From an uncultured Bacteroidales bacterium (GTDB lineage: Bacteria; Bacteroidota; Bacteroidia; Bacteroidales; FEN-979): DNA of 64,000 nucleotides. Positions 43,131 to 51,052 of the stretch are shown here, piece after piece; positions within the stretch are counted from its first letter, which is position 1, and the number at the start of each line of letters is the position of its first letter. The notes under the pieces were generated by a model. It was not told the DNA's origin and ran no database searches. It was given only the letters and a program-made list of their open reading frames with translations. Both the position numbers and the translations under genes were made by a program. The stretch covers positions 1 to 64,000 of the forward strand of contig CAIVAT010000115.1 of the NCBI GenBank assembly GCA_903903985.1, written 5' to 3'.

Positions 43131-43979
43131 ATGCCAACGAGACCGATCCTGATTTCCTTGTTGCTTTTAATGCAATTGTTGTTTTCATGCCAGGGGGACA
43201 ATCCCAAAAAAGAGACGCATAAAGGACTTCCGGTTGTTTCCAAAAAAGTGTCCAAGCCAAGTTATGACACCTTGCTCAGGGCCTTCACCTTGTTGCAGAA
43301 GGATCCGCTGCTTTCAAATGCTTCCCTGGGATACCTGGTTATTGACGTAACGGCCAAAGACCCTGTGGTCGTTGCAGATTATCATGCAAAACAACTCATG
43401 ATGCCTGCTTCAACCCTTAAAATTTTCGTGACGGGCGCAGCTCTTGAGTATTTCGGGAAACCGGTTGTTCCGGAAGTCACCGTAACCAACCAGATGAGCG
43501 TAAACTGGAGATCTTCAAAACTGCTCCGGAAGATTGGCGGGAAAGTTTACAATTCTGCCACTACCGCAGCCGGTGCAAAAGCCATCCTTGATTTCTGGAC
43601 CACAAAGGGTGTTGATACCGAAGGGATGAACTTTTATGATGGGAACGGTTTGTCGCGCAACAATGCGATCTCCCCGAAGCAACTGGTGGATGCACTTTAT
43701 TTCATGCGTACCTCACCCTTTTTCCAGGAATTCTATGAGTCCCTTCCATTGGCTGGCCTCAGCGGCACATTGCATAAAGCCATGAAAGGAAGTGCTGCAG
43801 AAGGCCGGATCAGGGCCAAAACCGGAACCATCGGCAAGGTTAAAAGTTTTGCCGGGTATGTAGTTACAGTTACCGGGAGAAAACTCATTTTTTCACTGAT
43901 CGTTAACAACTTTGACTGCCGTGTAAAATTGATGAAGAAGAAGCTGGAGGCGGTGATGATAACCATGGCGGAGATTTGA
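43131..43979 (+). CDS. Minimal PBP4/DacB-like D-alanyl-D-alanine carboxypeptidase (S13)
   Basis: 282 residues, predicted lipoprotein (LLFSC, Cys 20). All S13 active-site motifs are present: S94-T-L-K97, S123-V-N125 followed by RSSKLLRKIG, DGNGLSRNN (170-178) and K230-T-G. The striking point is size: S13 enzymes are usually about 450-500 residues with some 200 residues of accessory domains between SxxK and SxN, but here these motifs are only 29 residues apart. The frame is unbroken and the motifs intact, so this looks like a functional core rather than a frameshifted gene. It would trim or cut peptidoglycan peptides from the outer side of the membrane. Confidence 0.85.
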   Translation: MPTRPILISLLLLMQLLFSCQGDNPKKETHKGLPVVSKKVSKPSYDTLLRAFTLLQKDPLLSNASLGYLVIDVTAKDPVVVADYHAKQLMMPASTLKIFVTGAALEYFGKPVVPEVTVTNQMSVNWRSSKLLRKIGGKVYNSATTAAGAKAILDFWTTKGVDTEGMNFYDGNGLSRNNAISPKQLVDALYFMRTSPFFQEFYESLPLAGLSGTLHKAMKGSAAEGRIRAKTGTIGKVKSFAGYVVTVTGRKLIFSLIVNNFDCRVKLMKKKLEAVMITMAEI

Positions 43980-44060
43980 AAACGTGAGACATGAGATGTG
44001 AGGCGAAGGTTTGGGTTGTCCGCCTGTGCGCTTATCCGCCCGTTTACCTGCCTGCATGCT
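43980..44060. repeat. 7-base then 8-base-period repeats before the DUF1295 gene end
   Basis: First heptads acgtgag, acatgag, atgtgag, gcgaagg (43982-44009), then octamers ttgtccgc, ctgtgcgc, ttatccgc, ccgtttac, ctgcctgc, atgcttcc (44016-44063). The octamers encode the final residues (KHAGR) of the DUF1295 protein. Confidence 0.65.
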
Positions 44061-44991
44061 TCCCCAATACTTTCCAGGGAATCAACTTGCTCACTTTTTG
44101 CCTGTAGGCATGATAGTCCTTCCTTCTTTTCAACATTCGTTTCTCAATCATCGGGATGCTGGCGAAGATGAACATCAGGGTGATGGCCATCGGGCCGATG
44201 ATCACCCACCAGAATAAAGGATTGGCGGCAAGAGCAAACAGGTAGAGCCCCCACCAGAATAGAATTTCACCCAAATAGTTCGGATGGCGCGATAGCGACC
44301 AAAGTCCCTGATCCATCGTTTTCCCGGTTTCTTTATTCCCTGATAAAAATCCTCGCAGTTGTTTGTCGGCCATGGCCTCCAGGAAAATAGCATTTCCGGT
44401 TAAAAGAATGGCAAGAATATCAACCAGGTTCATTTGCCCGGATCCCTCAACAACCGCCACCCATATTGAAAGGGTTCCCCCGAAGACCATCAGGGCAGGA
44501 AAAAAATGGATTCCTGAAAAACTGACAATCCAATAGGCTTTTCCTGTATTCGCGCGAAAATCAGCATATCGCCAGTCTTCATGCTTCATGCCGGGCCATG
44601 CACGCAGAAAATTCCAGGTAAGACGGATTCCATACGTGAGGGTGAGTATGAGCAGAATGATCGTCCTGGGAGACCCCAGGAGAAGGGTGAAAAAATGCCC
44701 GGCTCCGGCAAAAGCCTGTTCATGGATGACCCACACCAAATAATAAATCACCATCAATGGGGGCACTACACTCCAATAAGGATCGAAAACACTCGAATTA
44801 TTGAAAACGAGACTGCCGGTAAAAAGGATGGCAACTGCAACCGATACAGACAACGCAGATTTAAGCAGGATGAGTTTCCCTTGTGTCATTGGGTCATCGC
44901 ATGCAATGAACGCGCTAACCCAAACCGCGGCAATAATAGCGACCAGGTAAACACAACATAAAATGATTCTTCCTTTTATCTTTTCACTCAT
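44044..44991 (-). CDS. DUF1295 / steroid 5-alpha-reductase-like membrane protein
   Basis: 315 residues with about seven membrane helices. The C-terminal part carries WSLSRHPNYLGEILFWWGLYLFAL (about 235-258), the diagnostic string of DUF1295 and the steroid-reductase-like C-terminus where NADPH and substrate bind in characterised relatives. The bacterial substrate is unknown. The gene is leftward, following an MsbA-like exporter across a terminator hairpin, so probably a separate transcript. Its last codons fall in an octamer repeat. Confidence 0.85.
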   Translation of the reverse strand: MSEKIKGRIILCCVYLVAIIAAVWVSAFIACDDPMTQGKLILLKSALSVSVAVAILFTGSLVFNNSSVFDPYWSVVPPLMVIYYLVWVIHEQAFAGAGHFFTLLLGSPRTIILLILTLTYGIRLTWNFLRAWPGMKHEDWRYADFRANTGKAYWIVSFSGIHFFPALMVFGGTLSIWVAVVEGSGQMNLVDILAILLTGNAIFLEAMADKQLRGFLSGNKETGKTMDQGLWSLSRHPNYLGEILFWWGLYLFALAANPLFWWVIIGPMAITLMFIFASIPMIEKRMLKRRKDYHAYRQKVSKLIPWKVLGKHAGR

Positions 44992-45000
44992 ATGGCTAAG

Positions 45001-45092
45001 AAAAATATTTTAAAAACCCCATCCTGCTGACCCATTCGCCAAAAAAGGGAAGGAGCGTAAGTCCCTTCCTTGTCGGGTGGGTCAGGGTGGGG
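45001..45092 (-). terminator. Large inverted repeat acting as terminator of the exporter gene
   Basis: CCCCATCCTGCTGACCCA (45017-45034) pairs with TGGGTCAGGGTGGGG (45078-45092) apart from a small bulge; an inner AAGGGA/TCCCTT stem lies between. On the minus strand the hairpin is followed by TTTTTAAAATATTTTT, fitting an intrinsic terminator. A related arrangement occurs at 63924-63967. Confidence 0.65.
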
Positions 45093-45097
45093 TACAT

Positions 45098-46918
45098 TTA
45101 CACAAACGACTGTAAATCATACAATTTCCTGTAAACACCATTTTTTTCCAGCAGGTCGAAATGGGTGCCACGTTCAACCAGGGAACCACTTTGCAAAACA
45201 ATAATCTCATCGGCAAACTGGATGGTGGAAAGACGATGGGCGATGACGATGGAAGTACGGTTGCGCATCAGGTTTTCAAGGGCTTGCTGCACCAGCCTTT
45301 CCGATTCGGTATCCAGTGCAGAGGTGGCTTCGTCGAGAATGAGAATGGGCGGGTTCTTCAATACTGCACGGGCAATGCTGAGCCGTTGACGTTGCCCTCC
45401 CGATAGTTTTGTGCCCCGGTCTCCGATATTGGTGGCGTATCCCAAAGGCATTTTTTCGATGAATTCATGGGCATTGGCAACCTTCGCGGCTGAAATTACT
45501 TCGGCCTCGCCAACGTTTTCCATGCCAAATGCGATGTTGTTGAATACGGTATCATTGAAAAGAATGGTTTCCTGTGATACGATGCCCATTAAACCACGCA
45601 AGTCACGGATGATCAGGTCACGAATATCCGCCCCGTCAATGAAAATTCCACCTCCAAGACAATCATAAAAACGGGGAAGCAAATCCACCATTGTTGATTT
45701 TCCTCCACCGGAGGGCCCTACGACTGCGATGGTGCGCCCCTTTGGAATGACCAGGCTAATATTTTTTAGCACCGACTCCTGCACATAAGAAAAGCAAACA
45801 TTCCTGTATTCAATCTCTCCATGAAACTCTTTCTTACTTATGGCGTCAACCTTTTCTTCAATCACTTCAGGTTCTCCCAGTACCTGTTCAATCCGGTCAA
45901 CGGATGCTGCTCCTTTCTGAATGTTATAAAAGGCCTGTGTGATGGCTTTAGCGGGGGGCATCAGTTGAGAGAAGGCTGCCAGGTAAACCAGGAAGGTCGC
46001 TGCATCCAGGAAATTTCCGGGGGTGAAGACAAGTTTTCCACCGTACAACAGCACGATGGTAACCACACATGCGCTCAGGAATTCACTCAACGGCGAGGCG
46101 AGATCACGCTTCCGGTAAAGCCGGATCATCAGCCGGTTATACTCATTGTTCGTAAGACGGAACCTTTTATCCGCAAAATCGATGGCATTGAAAGCTTTGA
46201 TAATCCTTAGTCCCGAAATGGTTTCTTCAATCATGGAAAGCAGCACTCCCATTTTATACTGGCCCTTGTCGGAGGTGCGTTTAAGGCTTTTCCCGATCCT
46301 GCCGATGATGAAACCGCTCACCGGTAGCAATACCAGAACAAAAACTGTCAGTGACGGGCTGATAACAAACAGGAAGACCACATAGGTAATCATGGTAATC
46401 GGATCGCGAAAGGCCATCTCAAGCGAACTCATGATCGACCACTCCACCTCCTGAACATCCGTGGTCATGCGGGCGATTATATCACCCTTGCGCTTTTCAT
46501 TAAAGTACGACAGCGGCAGGATCAGGATTTTCAGATAAAGGTCATTCCGAAGGTCTCTCACAACACCATTGCGCACCACAGCCAGGAAATACATTGCCAG
46601 GTACCGGAACAAATTCTTAAGGAAAAACAGAACGATGATGGCGATCCCGATATAGACAAGCATCTCGGTCTTTCCATGTTTTTCAAGCAGCTGCCCGCAG
46701 TAATAATAGAAATTATCCTTGAGTGAATCCATCTCCATCTGCAAAGGAGGTGCCGAATGCGGAATTGGCATATCATTGAAAAGCATCTGTAAAATCGGGA
46801 TAAACAACCCTAAGGAAACCAGCGAAAAGAGAACCGCCAAAATGTTGAAAATCACGTTAAGCATGGCATAAACCCAGTATGGCCCGGCGTAACGCAGTAT
46901 TTTAAAAAAGCTTTTCAT
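45098..46918 (-). CDS. MsbA-like ABC exporter, fused permease and ATPase
   Basis: 606 residues: six membrane helices (about 15-330) then an ATPase domain with Walker A GPSGGGKST (401-409), signature LSGGQRQR (about 504-511) and Walker B LILDEATSALD. This is the type I half-transporter layout of lipid A flippase MsbA and related multidrug exporters; it would act as a homodimer in the inner membrane. The TATCTTTG element lies six bases before the ATG, so its mRNA may have almost no leader. Substrate cannot be settled from sequence. Confidence 0.93.
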   Translation of the reverse strand: MKSFFKILRYAGPYWVYAMLNVIFNILAVLFSLVSLGLFIPILQMLFNDMPIPHSAPPLQMEMDSLKDNFYYYCGQLLEKHGKTEMLVYIGIAIIVLFFLKNLFRYLAMYFLAVVRNGVVRDLRNDLYLKILILPLSYFNEKRKGDIIARMTTDVQEVEWSIMSSLEMAFRDPITMITYVVFLFVISPSLTVFVLVLLPVSGFIIGRIGKSLKRTSDKGQYKMGVLLSMIEETISGLRIIKAFNAIDFADKRFRLTNNEYNRLMIRLYRKRDLASPLSEFLSACVVTIVLLYGGKLVFTPGNFLDAATFLVYLAAFSQLMPPAKAITQAFYNIQKGAASVDRIEQVLGEPEVIEEKVDAISKKEFHGEIEYRNVCFSYVQESVLKNISLVIPKGRTIAVVGPSGGGKSTMVDLLPRFYDCLGGGIFIDGADIRDLIIRDLRGLMGIVSQETILFNDTVFNNIAFGMENVGEAEVISAAKVANAHEFIEKMPLGYATNIGDRGTKLSGGQRQRLSIARAVLKNPPILILDEATSALDTESERLVQQALENLMRNRTSIVIAHRLSTIQFADEIIVLQSGSLVERGTHFDLLEKNGVYRKLYDLQSFV

Positions 46919-46923
46919 ATGCG

Positions 46924-46931
46924 CAAAGATA
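46924..46931 (-). promoter_or_regulatory. Putative -7 promoter element for the ABC exporter, close to the start codon
   Basis: TATCTTTG on the minus strand, followed by five bases and then the ATG at 46918. Confidence 0.55.
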
Positions 46932-47034
46932 GAATTTAAACATGTACCAAGGCATGTTTGATAAATTTCATCGGTACATAAAAATTCTTTGTGGATTGCC
47001 GGCGAGTTTTCTTTTCCGCTTTAACAGGTTTCTG

Positions 47035-48207
47035 CTACTCTTCAGCATCGATGAATTCATCGGAATCATCGTACACCTCCAACTTACGGCCAAGCAATGG
47101 CAGTATTTTCCCGGTGATCATTCCAGTAAGAAAAGCAACCACAATGGTAATAAGGATGCCCATGAGCTGGCTTTCCATATGAAGCCCTTTGATGACGGGC
47201 AGGGCAACAAGGCCGCCCATCAGGCCCGGAAGTCCATGCAGGTTGGTTACCCCGCAGGTGTCGATGATTTTCATGAGTTTTTGCTGTTTCGATTGGATCA
47301 CTGCAAATCCGAATGTCGAGAGGCCGCCGGCCATGATCCCGATGATGACCGCCATCGTATGGCTGGCATCGGCGCAGGTAGAGCCAATGGCTACGCCACC
47401 AGCCAAGGCTGCATTCGCTATATCTGCGATGCTTATCTTTTTCCGGATGGAAACAGAGACCAGGTAGGTTGTAAGGGTGGATCCGCAGAGGGCAAGAATC
47501 ACATTGACCACCGTATGGGGCATCTGGGCAGGAGGAACAAGCGCCGCACAGAAACTTGGCCAGAAGATCCAAAGCATCATGCTTCCCAGCATGGAATACC
47601 GGTCGCTGGTCGAATCCGTTTCAATCGTCTTTTCAAATTCCTGTTTGGTGGTCATTGTGATGGCAACACCCAACCCGAAAATAGCGCCAAACGCATGAAT
47701 AACAATGGATCCCCCTGTGTCGACCACGCCGCCTGCCTTGATGAGGCCCAATCCGCCATTCAGCACAATCCATTCGTTTAACATATAAAAGGGGACAAAC
47801 AGCAATCCCAGCAATACATATTGTTGCATCTTGAGGCGGCCAAGGACCGCTCCGGCGGCAATGAGCAGACTGGCAGCACCAAATTCTGCCAGGATCAACC
47901 GTCTGATCTCGCCATCGGTATCACCCAACCCTGTTTTATTGATAAGCATATAGAGCGGGAGTGATGTACTTACAAGCAGGAAAGTGGCCGTCAGGGCTGA
48001 ACGACCATATTTTCTCACAAAGACCATTAAAAACCCAAATCCGATGAGCAGCATGGCCATGATATGAATGGCCCTGTTATATTGCTGGTCATCAATCACC
48101 CCGGAAGCAAGGCCGCTGCCGGCCTCTTCCGCAGCAGATAAAAATAAAGGAACTCCTGTAAGAAATACAAGTAAGGCAAGCATTTTAAAGTACCTGTTTG
48201 GTCGCAT
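47035..48207 (-). CDS. Rh-type ammonium/ammonia channel
   Basis: 390 residues from the ATG at 48207, which opens a signal-like segment (MRPNRYFKMLALLVFLTG). About 11 membrane helices. The twin pore histidines are in DTGGSIVIHAFGAIFGL (about H171) and DTCGVTNLHGLPGLMGG (about H324). Both strings are closer to Rhesus proteins than to bacterial AmtB, so gas (NH3 or CO2) passage is possible. There is no adjacent glnK, unlike most amtB loci. A longer upstream reading is rejected because it passes through the promoter region. Confidence 0.88.
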   Translation of the reverse strand: MRPNRYFKMLALLVFLTGVPLFLSAAEEAGSGLASGVIDDQQYNRAIHIMAMLLIGFGFLMVFVRKYGRSALTATFLLVSTSLPLYMLINKTGLGDTDGEIRRLILAEFGAASLLIAAGAVLGRLKMQQYVLLGLLFVPFYMLNEWIVLNGGLGLIKAGGVVDTGGSIVIHAFGAIFGLGVAITMTTKQEFEKTIETDSTSDRYSMLGSMMLWIFWPSFCAALVPPAQMPHTVVNVILALCGSTLTTYLVSVSIRKKISIADIANAALAGGVAIGSTCADASHTMAVIIGIMAGGLSTFGFAVIQSKQQKLMKIIDTCGVTNLHGLPGLMGGLVALPVIKGLHMESQLMGILITIVVAFLTGMITGKILPLLGRKLEVYDDSDEFIDAEE

Positions 48208-48243
48208 CGTTTCTGGTTTTTGTAAGTAAATAAATTCAGACCC

Positions 48244-48274
48244 CGAAATTATTGTTAATTTTTTCACTGTGCAA
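48244..48274 (-). promoter_or_regulatory. Putative promoter for the Rh-type channel
   Basis: On the minus strand, TTG (48274-48272), 20 bases, then TAATTTCG (48251-48244), one mismatch from TAnnTTTG, 36 bases before the ATG. Confidence 0.4.
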
Positions 48275-48284
48275 GGGGAAATTA

Positions 48285-48338
48285 ACTGCATATTGAATAC
48301 AATTCAAACAATGCATACAATGCAGGCAATGCATCCGC
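48285..48338. repeat. 9-base-period repeat between the Rh channel and rbfA
   Basis: Nonamers aaacaatgc, atacaatgc, aggcaatgc, atccgcatg in register, preceded by weaker copies. The core is AATGC. A second nonamer array is at 58591. Confidence 0.6.
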
Positions 48339-48354
48339 ATGTCCGTCTGTTCCC

Positions 48355-48382
48355 TTGACCACGAATTATTTTATTACCTTTG
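48355..48382 (+). promoter_or_regulatory. Putative promoter for rbfA, nearly touching the start codon
   Basis: TTG (48355-48357), 17 bases, TACCTTTG (48375-48382), then only CCCC before the ATG at 48387. The spacing fits the Flavobacterium -33/-7 pattern. Confidence 0.6.
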
Positions 48383-48386
48383 CCCC

Positions 48387-48722
48387 ATGGAATCGACCCG
48401 TCAACAAAAAATATCGCGCCTGATCCAGAAGGATCTGGGTGTCATTTTCCAGCAAGAGAGCAGGAACCTTTTTGAAGGAGCCTTGATCACTGTGACAAAA
48501 GTCCAGGTAAGCAAGGACCTCGCGATTGCAAAAGTCCACCTGAGTTTATTCATCACTACCGATAAACAGGTGCTGATCGACAAAATCCGGCATCATGGTC
48601 GTGAGATCCGTCACTTCCTGGCACAGCGTGTCCATAATCAACTGCGTATCATGCCTGAATTGCAGTTTTACCTTGATGATTCACTGGATTATATTGAAAA
48701 TATTGATAAGCTCCTGAAGTGA
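48387..48722 (+). CDS. rbfA: Ribosome-binding factor A
   Basis: 111 residues, a KH-type protein that helps mature the 30S subunit by binding 16S rRNA near helix 1. The opening STRQQKISRLIQKDLGVIFQQE and the ITVTKVQVSKDLAIAKVHLSLF, RHFLAQRVHNQLRIMPELQFYLDDSLDY strings are typical. I start at 48387 because a full promoter sits immediately upstream. The neighbouring methyltransferase begins 108 bases later, after two types of spacer repeat. Confidence 0.93.
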   Translation: MESTRQQKISRLIQKDLGVIFQQESRNLFEGALITVTKVQVSKDLAIAKVHLSLFITTDKQVLIDKIRHHGREIRHFLAQRVHNQLRIMPELQFYLDDSLDYIENIDKLLK

Positions 48723-48828
48723 AGTGACATACAGGCGGACAGGCGGGCGGGTGAAAAAGGCTTTGTGTGCATTGTTTGACCTACCTGCATTTGCACTTTG
48801 CACTTTGAATTTTACATTTAATTTGGTC
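48721..48828. repeat. 8-base then 7-base-period repeats between rbfA and the methyltransferase gene
   Basis: Octamers gaagtgac, atacaggc, ggacaggc, gggcgggt follow the rbfA stop; heptads gcatttg, cactttg, cactttg, aatttta, catttaa (48787-48821) precede the methyltransferase ATG. Confidence 0.6.
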
Positions 48829-48830
48829 CT

Positions 48831-49655
48831 ATGCAGTACGATCCGATCAAAAAAACGCTTGGAAAGGTATTCAACAAAACACCCTTTCTGCGGATTTTGT
48901 TTTATAAGCTTCTGGATCTCCTGCTCCTGCGCGCATGGCATGTGCGGAATGAGATCAGGATTTGGGCTGGCAAGTCACCTTCAGGAAACCGTAAAACGAA
49001 ACGGTTCATCCTGGATGCAGGTTCGGGATTCGGGCAATACACCTATTTTCTCACCGGCCTTTCCCCTTCCTGGTTTGTCGATGCGGTTGATGTAAAAGAT
49101 GAACAGATTGATGATTGCAATGCTTTTTTCGGCCGGATCGGCCGTAAAAATGTCCTTTTTGAAAAGGCAGATCTTACGCAGTTCTCAAAGCCTGACCGGT
49201 TCGACCTCATCCTTTCGGTTGATGTGATGGAGCATATAAGCGATGATGAATCCGTTTTCCGTAATTTTTTTGATTCCTTGACACAGCATGGGATGTTGCT
49301 GATATCAACCCCTTCCGACCAGGGCGGATCCGATGTGCATGATCACGGGGAGGGTGAATCATTTATCGACGAACATGTACGCGATGGTTACAACATCCGG
49401 GATATCCAGGAGAAACTGAACCGTGCCGGGTTTACGAAAACCGAAGCACGGTTTACTTACGGAACCCCGGGAAAAATCGCCTGGCGGCTTTCAATGAAAT
49501 ACCCGATCCTGATGCTCAACACGACCAGACTCCTGTTCCTGCTCCTGCCATTTTATTACCTGGTCACCTTCCCCGTGGCTTTTATCTGCAACTGGCTTGA
49601 TACGAAGAGGACTCATCAAACCGGTACCGGGCTGATTGTAAAAGCATGGAAATAA
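48831..49655 (+). CDS. SAM-dependent class I methyltransferase, membrane-associated
   Basis: 274 residues. SAM-binding motif I is DAGSGFGQYTYFLTG (about 62-76), followed by VDAVDVKDEQI and the FDLILSVDVMEHISDDE stretch of motif III. A hydrophobic C-terminal segment (about 229-257, LLFLLLPFYYLVTFPVAFI) suggests membrane attachment, which would fit a lipid or quinone-like substrate, though nothing proves it. The ATG is preceded by a heptad array and followed by another after the stop. Confidence 0.82.
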   Translation: MQYDPIKKTLGKVFNKTPFLRILFYKLLDLLLLRAWHVRNEIRIWAGKSPSGNRKTKRFILDAGSGFGQYTYFLTGLSPSWFVDAVDVKDEQIDDCNAFFGRIGRKNVLFEKADLTQFSKPDRFDLILSVDVMEHISDDESVFRNFFDSLTQHGMLLISTPSDQGGSDVHDHGEGESFIDEHVRDGYNIRDIQEKLNRAGFTKTEARFTYGTPGKIAWRLSMKYPILMLNTTRLLFLLLPFYYLVTFPVAFICNWLDTKRTHQTGTGLIVKAWK

Positions 49656-49723
49656 GAAAAATGCAAAAGGCAAAATGGCAATTGCTGAAATGTCAATCGT
49701 AAATCGTAAATCGTAAATTTTTT
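49654..49723. repeat. Long 7-base-period repeat between methyltransferase and permease genes
   Basis: Ten heptads in unbroken register: aagaaaa, atgcaaa, aggcaaa, atggcaa, ttgctga, aatgtca, atcgtaa, atcgtaa, atcgtaa, atttttt. The unit changes gradually from GCAAA-like to ATCGTAA. The end of the array forms the TTG start of the next gene. Confidence 0.8.
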
Positions 49724-50957
49724 GAATTTCCCATTTTACATAGCCCGCCGGTATCTGGTTTCAAAGAAATCGCATAACATCATCAACATTATTTCCGGGA
49801 TATCTGTTGTTGGTGTTGCCATCGCTGCCATGGCTCTTATCATTGTTCTTTCAGTGTTCAATGGGTTCGACCGGCTTGTGGTGTCATTGTTCAGTACATT
49901 CAATCCCAGCATTCAAATCACGCCAAGCCGCGGAAAAACGTTCGTTCTGGACAGCATTCCGCTTGATCGGCTGCGAATAATTCCCGGCGTTCTCCATGTC
50001 GCAGAGGTAATTGAAGAGGATGCACTGATGAAATATAAGGATAACCAGACCATTGTCACCATCAAAGGCGTCAGCGAATCATACCCGGCTATGAGCGGGC
50101 TTGACACCATGATGGTTGAAGGAAATTTCCTGCTCCAGGATGAAGATAAAGATTATGCGGTACTGGGTTATGGTGTTGCGGGCGCCCTCAACGCGAACAT
50201 ACAGGATTACCTGAACCCTATTTCCGTCTATGTTCCCCGTCGTGACGCAAACTTTACCGGCGGGTTCGAAAATGCCTTCAACTCCGAAATAATATTCCCT
50301 TCCGGCTTTTTTCAGATACAATGGGAATACGATGTTAAATATGCCATCCTGCCGTTGCGTTTCGTGAAAAAGCTGCTCGATTATGGCGATGAAAGGACTG
50401 CCATTGAAATTGACCTTGCAAAAGACGCAGATCATCGGGCGGCGCAAAAAAAGATTGAATCGCTCCTCGGTAAAAAATTCATCGTTAAAAACCGGTATCA
50501 ACAACAGGAAATACTTTATAAGATCATGGTTTCTGAAAAAAATTACATTTACATGATTTTGACCCTTATCCTGATCATCGCTACATTCAATGTGATCGGT
50601 ACTTTGTCCATGCTCATCCTGGATAAGAAAAAAGATATTGCCGTATTGCAAAGCATGGGTGCTGGCCAGCGTTTGATCCGGCGCATTTTCCTGCTCGAAG
50701 GTGTGTTGATCTCCTTCATTGGTGCATTGCTTGGACTATCGCTCGGGGCACTGGTGTGCTGGTTGCAGATCCGTTTCGGCCTGATCCGTTTGGGTTCAGC
50801 CGACAGCAGTTTTGTTGTGAGCGCGTATCCCGTAAGTATGCAATTAACAGATTTCATCGTGGTATTCCTGACTGTGCTGGTCATTGGATTCCTTGCAGCA
50901 TGGTACCCCGTTTACAATATCAAGAAAGTTCATGTCGGTGAGATAAAGCTTGATTAA
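49722..50957 (+). CDS. LolC/LolE-like lipoprotein-releasing ABC permease
   Basis: 411 residues, FtsX/MacB type permease. One N-terminal helix (about 22-48, IINIISGISVVGVAIAAMALIIVLSVFNGFD) is followed by a large periplasmic domain (about 50-270) and three C-terminal helices (about 275-405). The opening FYIARRYLVSKKSHNIINIIS and LDKKKDIAVLQSMGAGQRLIRRIFLLEG are typical of LolC/LolE, which extract lipoproteins for transport to the outer membrane. No LolD ATPase is adjacent. The start is a TTG at 49722 lying within the heptad repeat. Confidence 0.9.
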   Translation: MNFPFYIARRYLVSKKSHNIINIISGISVVGVAIAAMALIIVLSVFNGFDRLVVSLFSTFNPSIQITPSRGKTFVLDSIPLDRLRIIPGVLHVAEVIEEDALMKYKDNQTIVTIKGVSESYPAMSGLDTMMVEGNFLLQDEDKDYAVLGYGVAGALNANIQDYLNPISVYVPRRDANFTGGFENAFNSEIIFPSGFFQIQWEYDVKYAILPLRFVKKLLDYGDERTAIEIDLAKDADHRAAQKKIESLLGKKFIVKNRYQQQEILYKIMVSEKNYIYMILTLILIIATFNVIGTLSMLILDKKKDIAVLQSMGAGQRLIRRIFLLEGVLISFIGALLGLSLGALVCWLQIRFGLIRLGSADSSFVVSAYPVSMQLTDFIVVFLTVLVIGFLAAWYPVYNIKKVHVGEIKLD

Positions 50958-51016
50958 GCACTAAAATTCTGCCGGAAGGGCAGCCTGGAAATATCAATTT
51001 GTGTTTGTTAATATTG

Positions 51017-51024
51017 TAGCTTTG
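51017..51024 (+). promoter_or_regulatory. Putative -7 promoter element for the C25 protease gene
   Basis: TAGCTTTG, 28 bases before the ATG at 51053. Confidence 0.5.
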
Positions 51025-51052
51025 TTCAGAATTAAATTCTAATCTGTTTCCT

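Noticed and set aside
43131-43979. DacB-like gene read as a frameshifted pseudogene because it is short
   Set aside because: The single frame is intact from lipoprotein signal to KTG motif and stop, and no missing domain sequence is present in other frames nearby.
46942-47781. A 279-residue open frame on the plus strand across the Rh channel gene
   Set aside because: It is antisense to a clearly conserved membrane channel, has low-complexity charged sequence and no family resemblance.
48208-48291. 28-residue N-terminal extension of the Rh channel
   Set aside because: It runs through the probable promoter, and the ATG at 48207 begins a proper signal-like segment.
50079-50651. A 190-residue minus-strand frame inside the LolC/E-like permease
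   Set aside because: Antisense shadow of a conserved gene, with no start context or homology.
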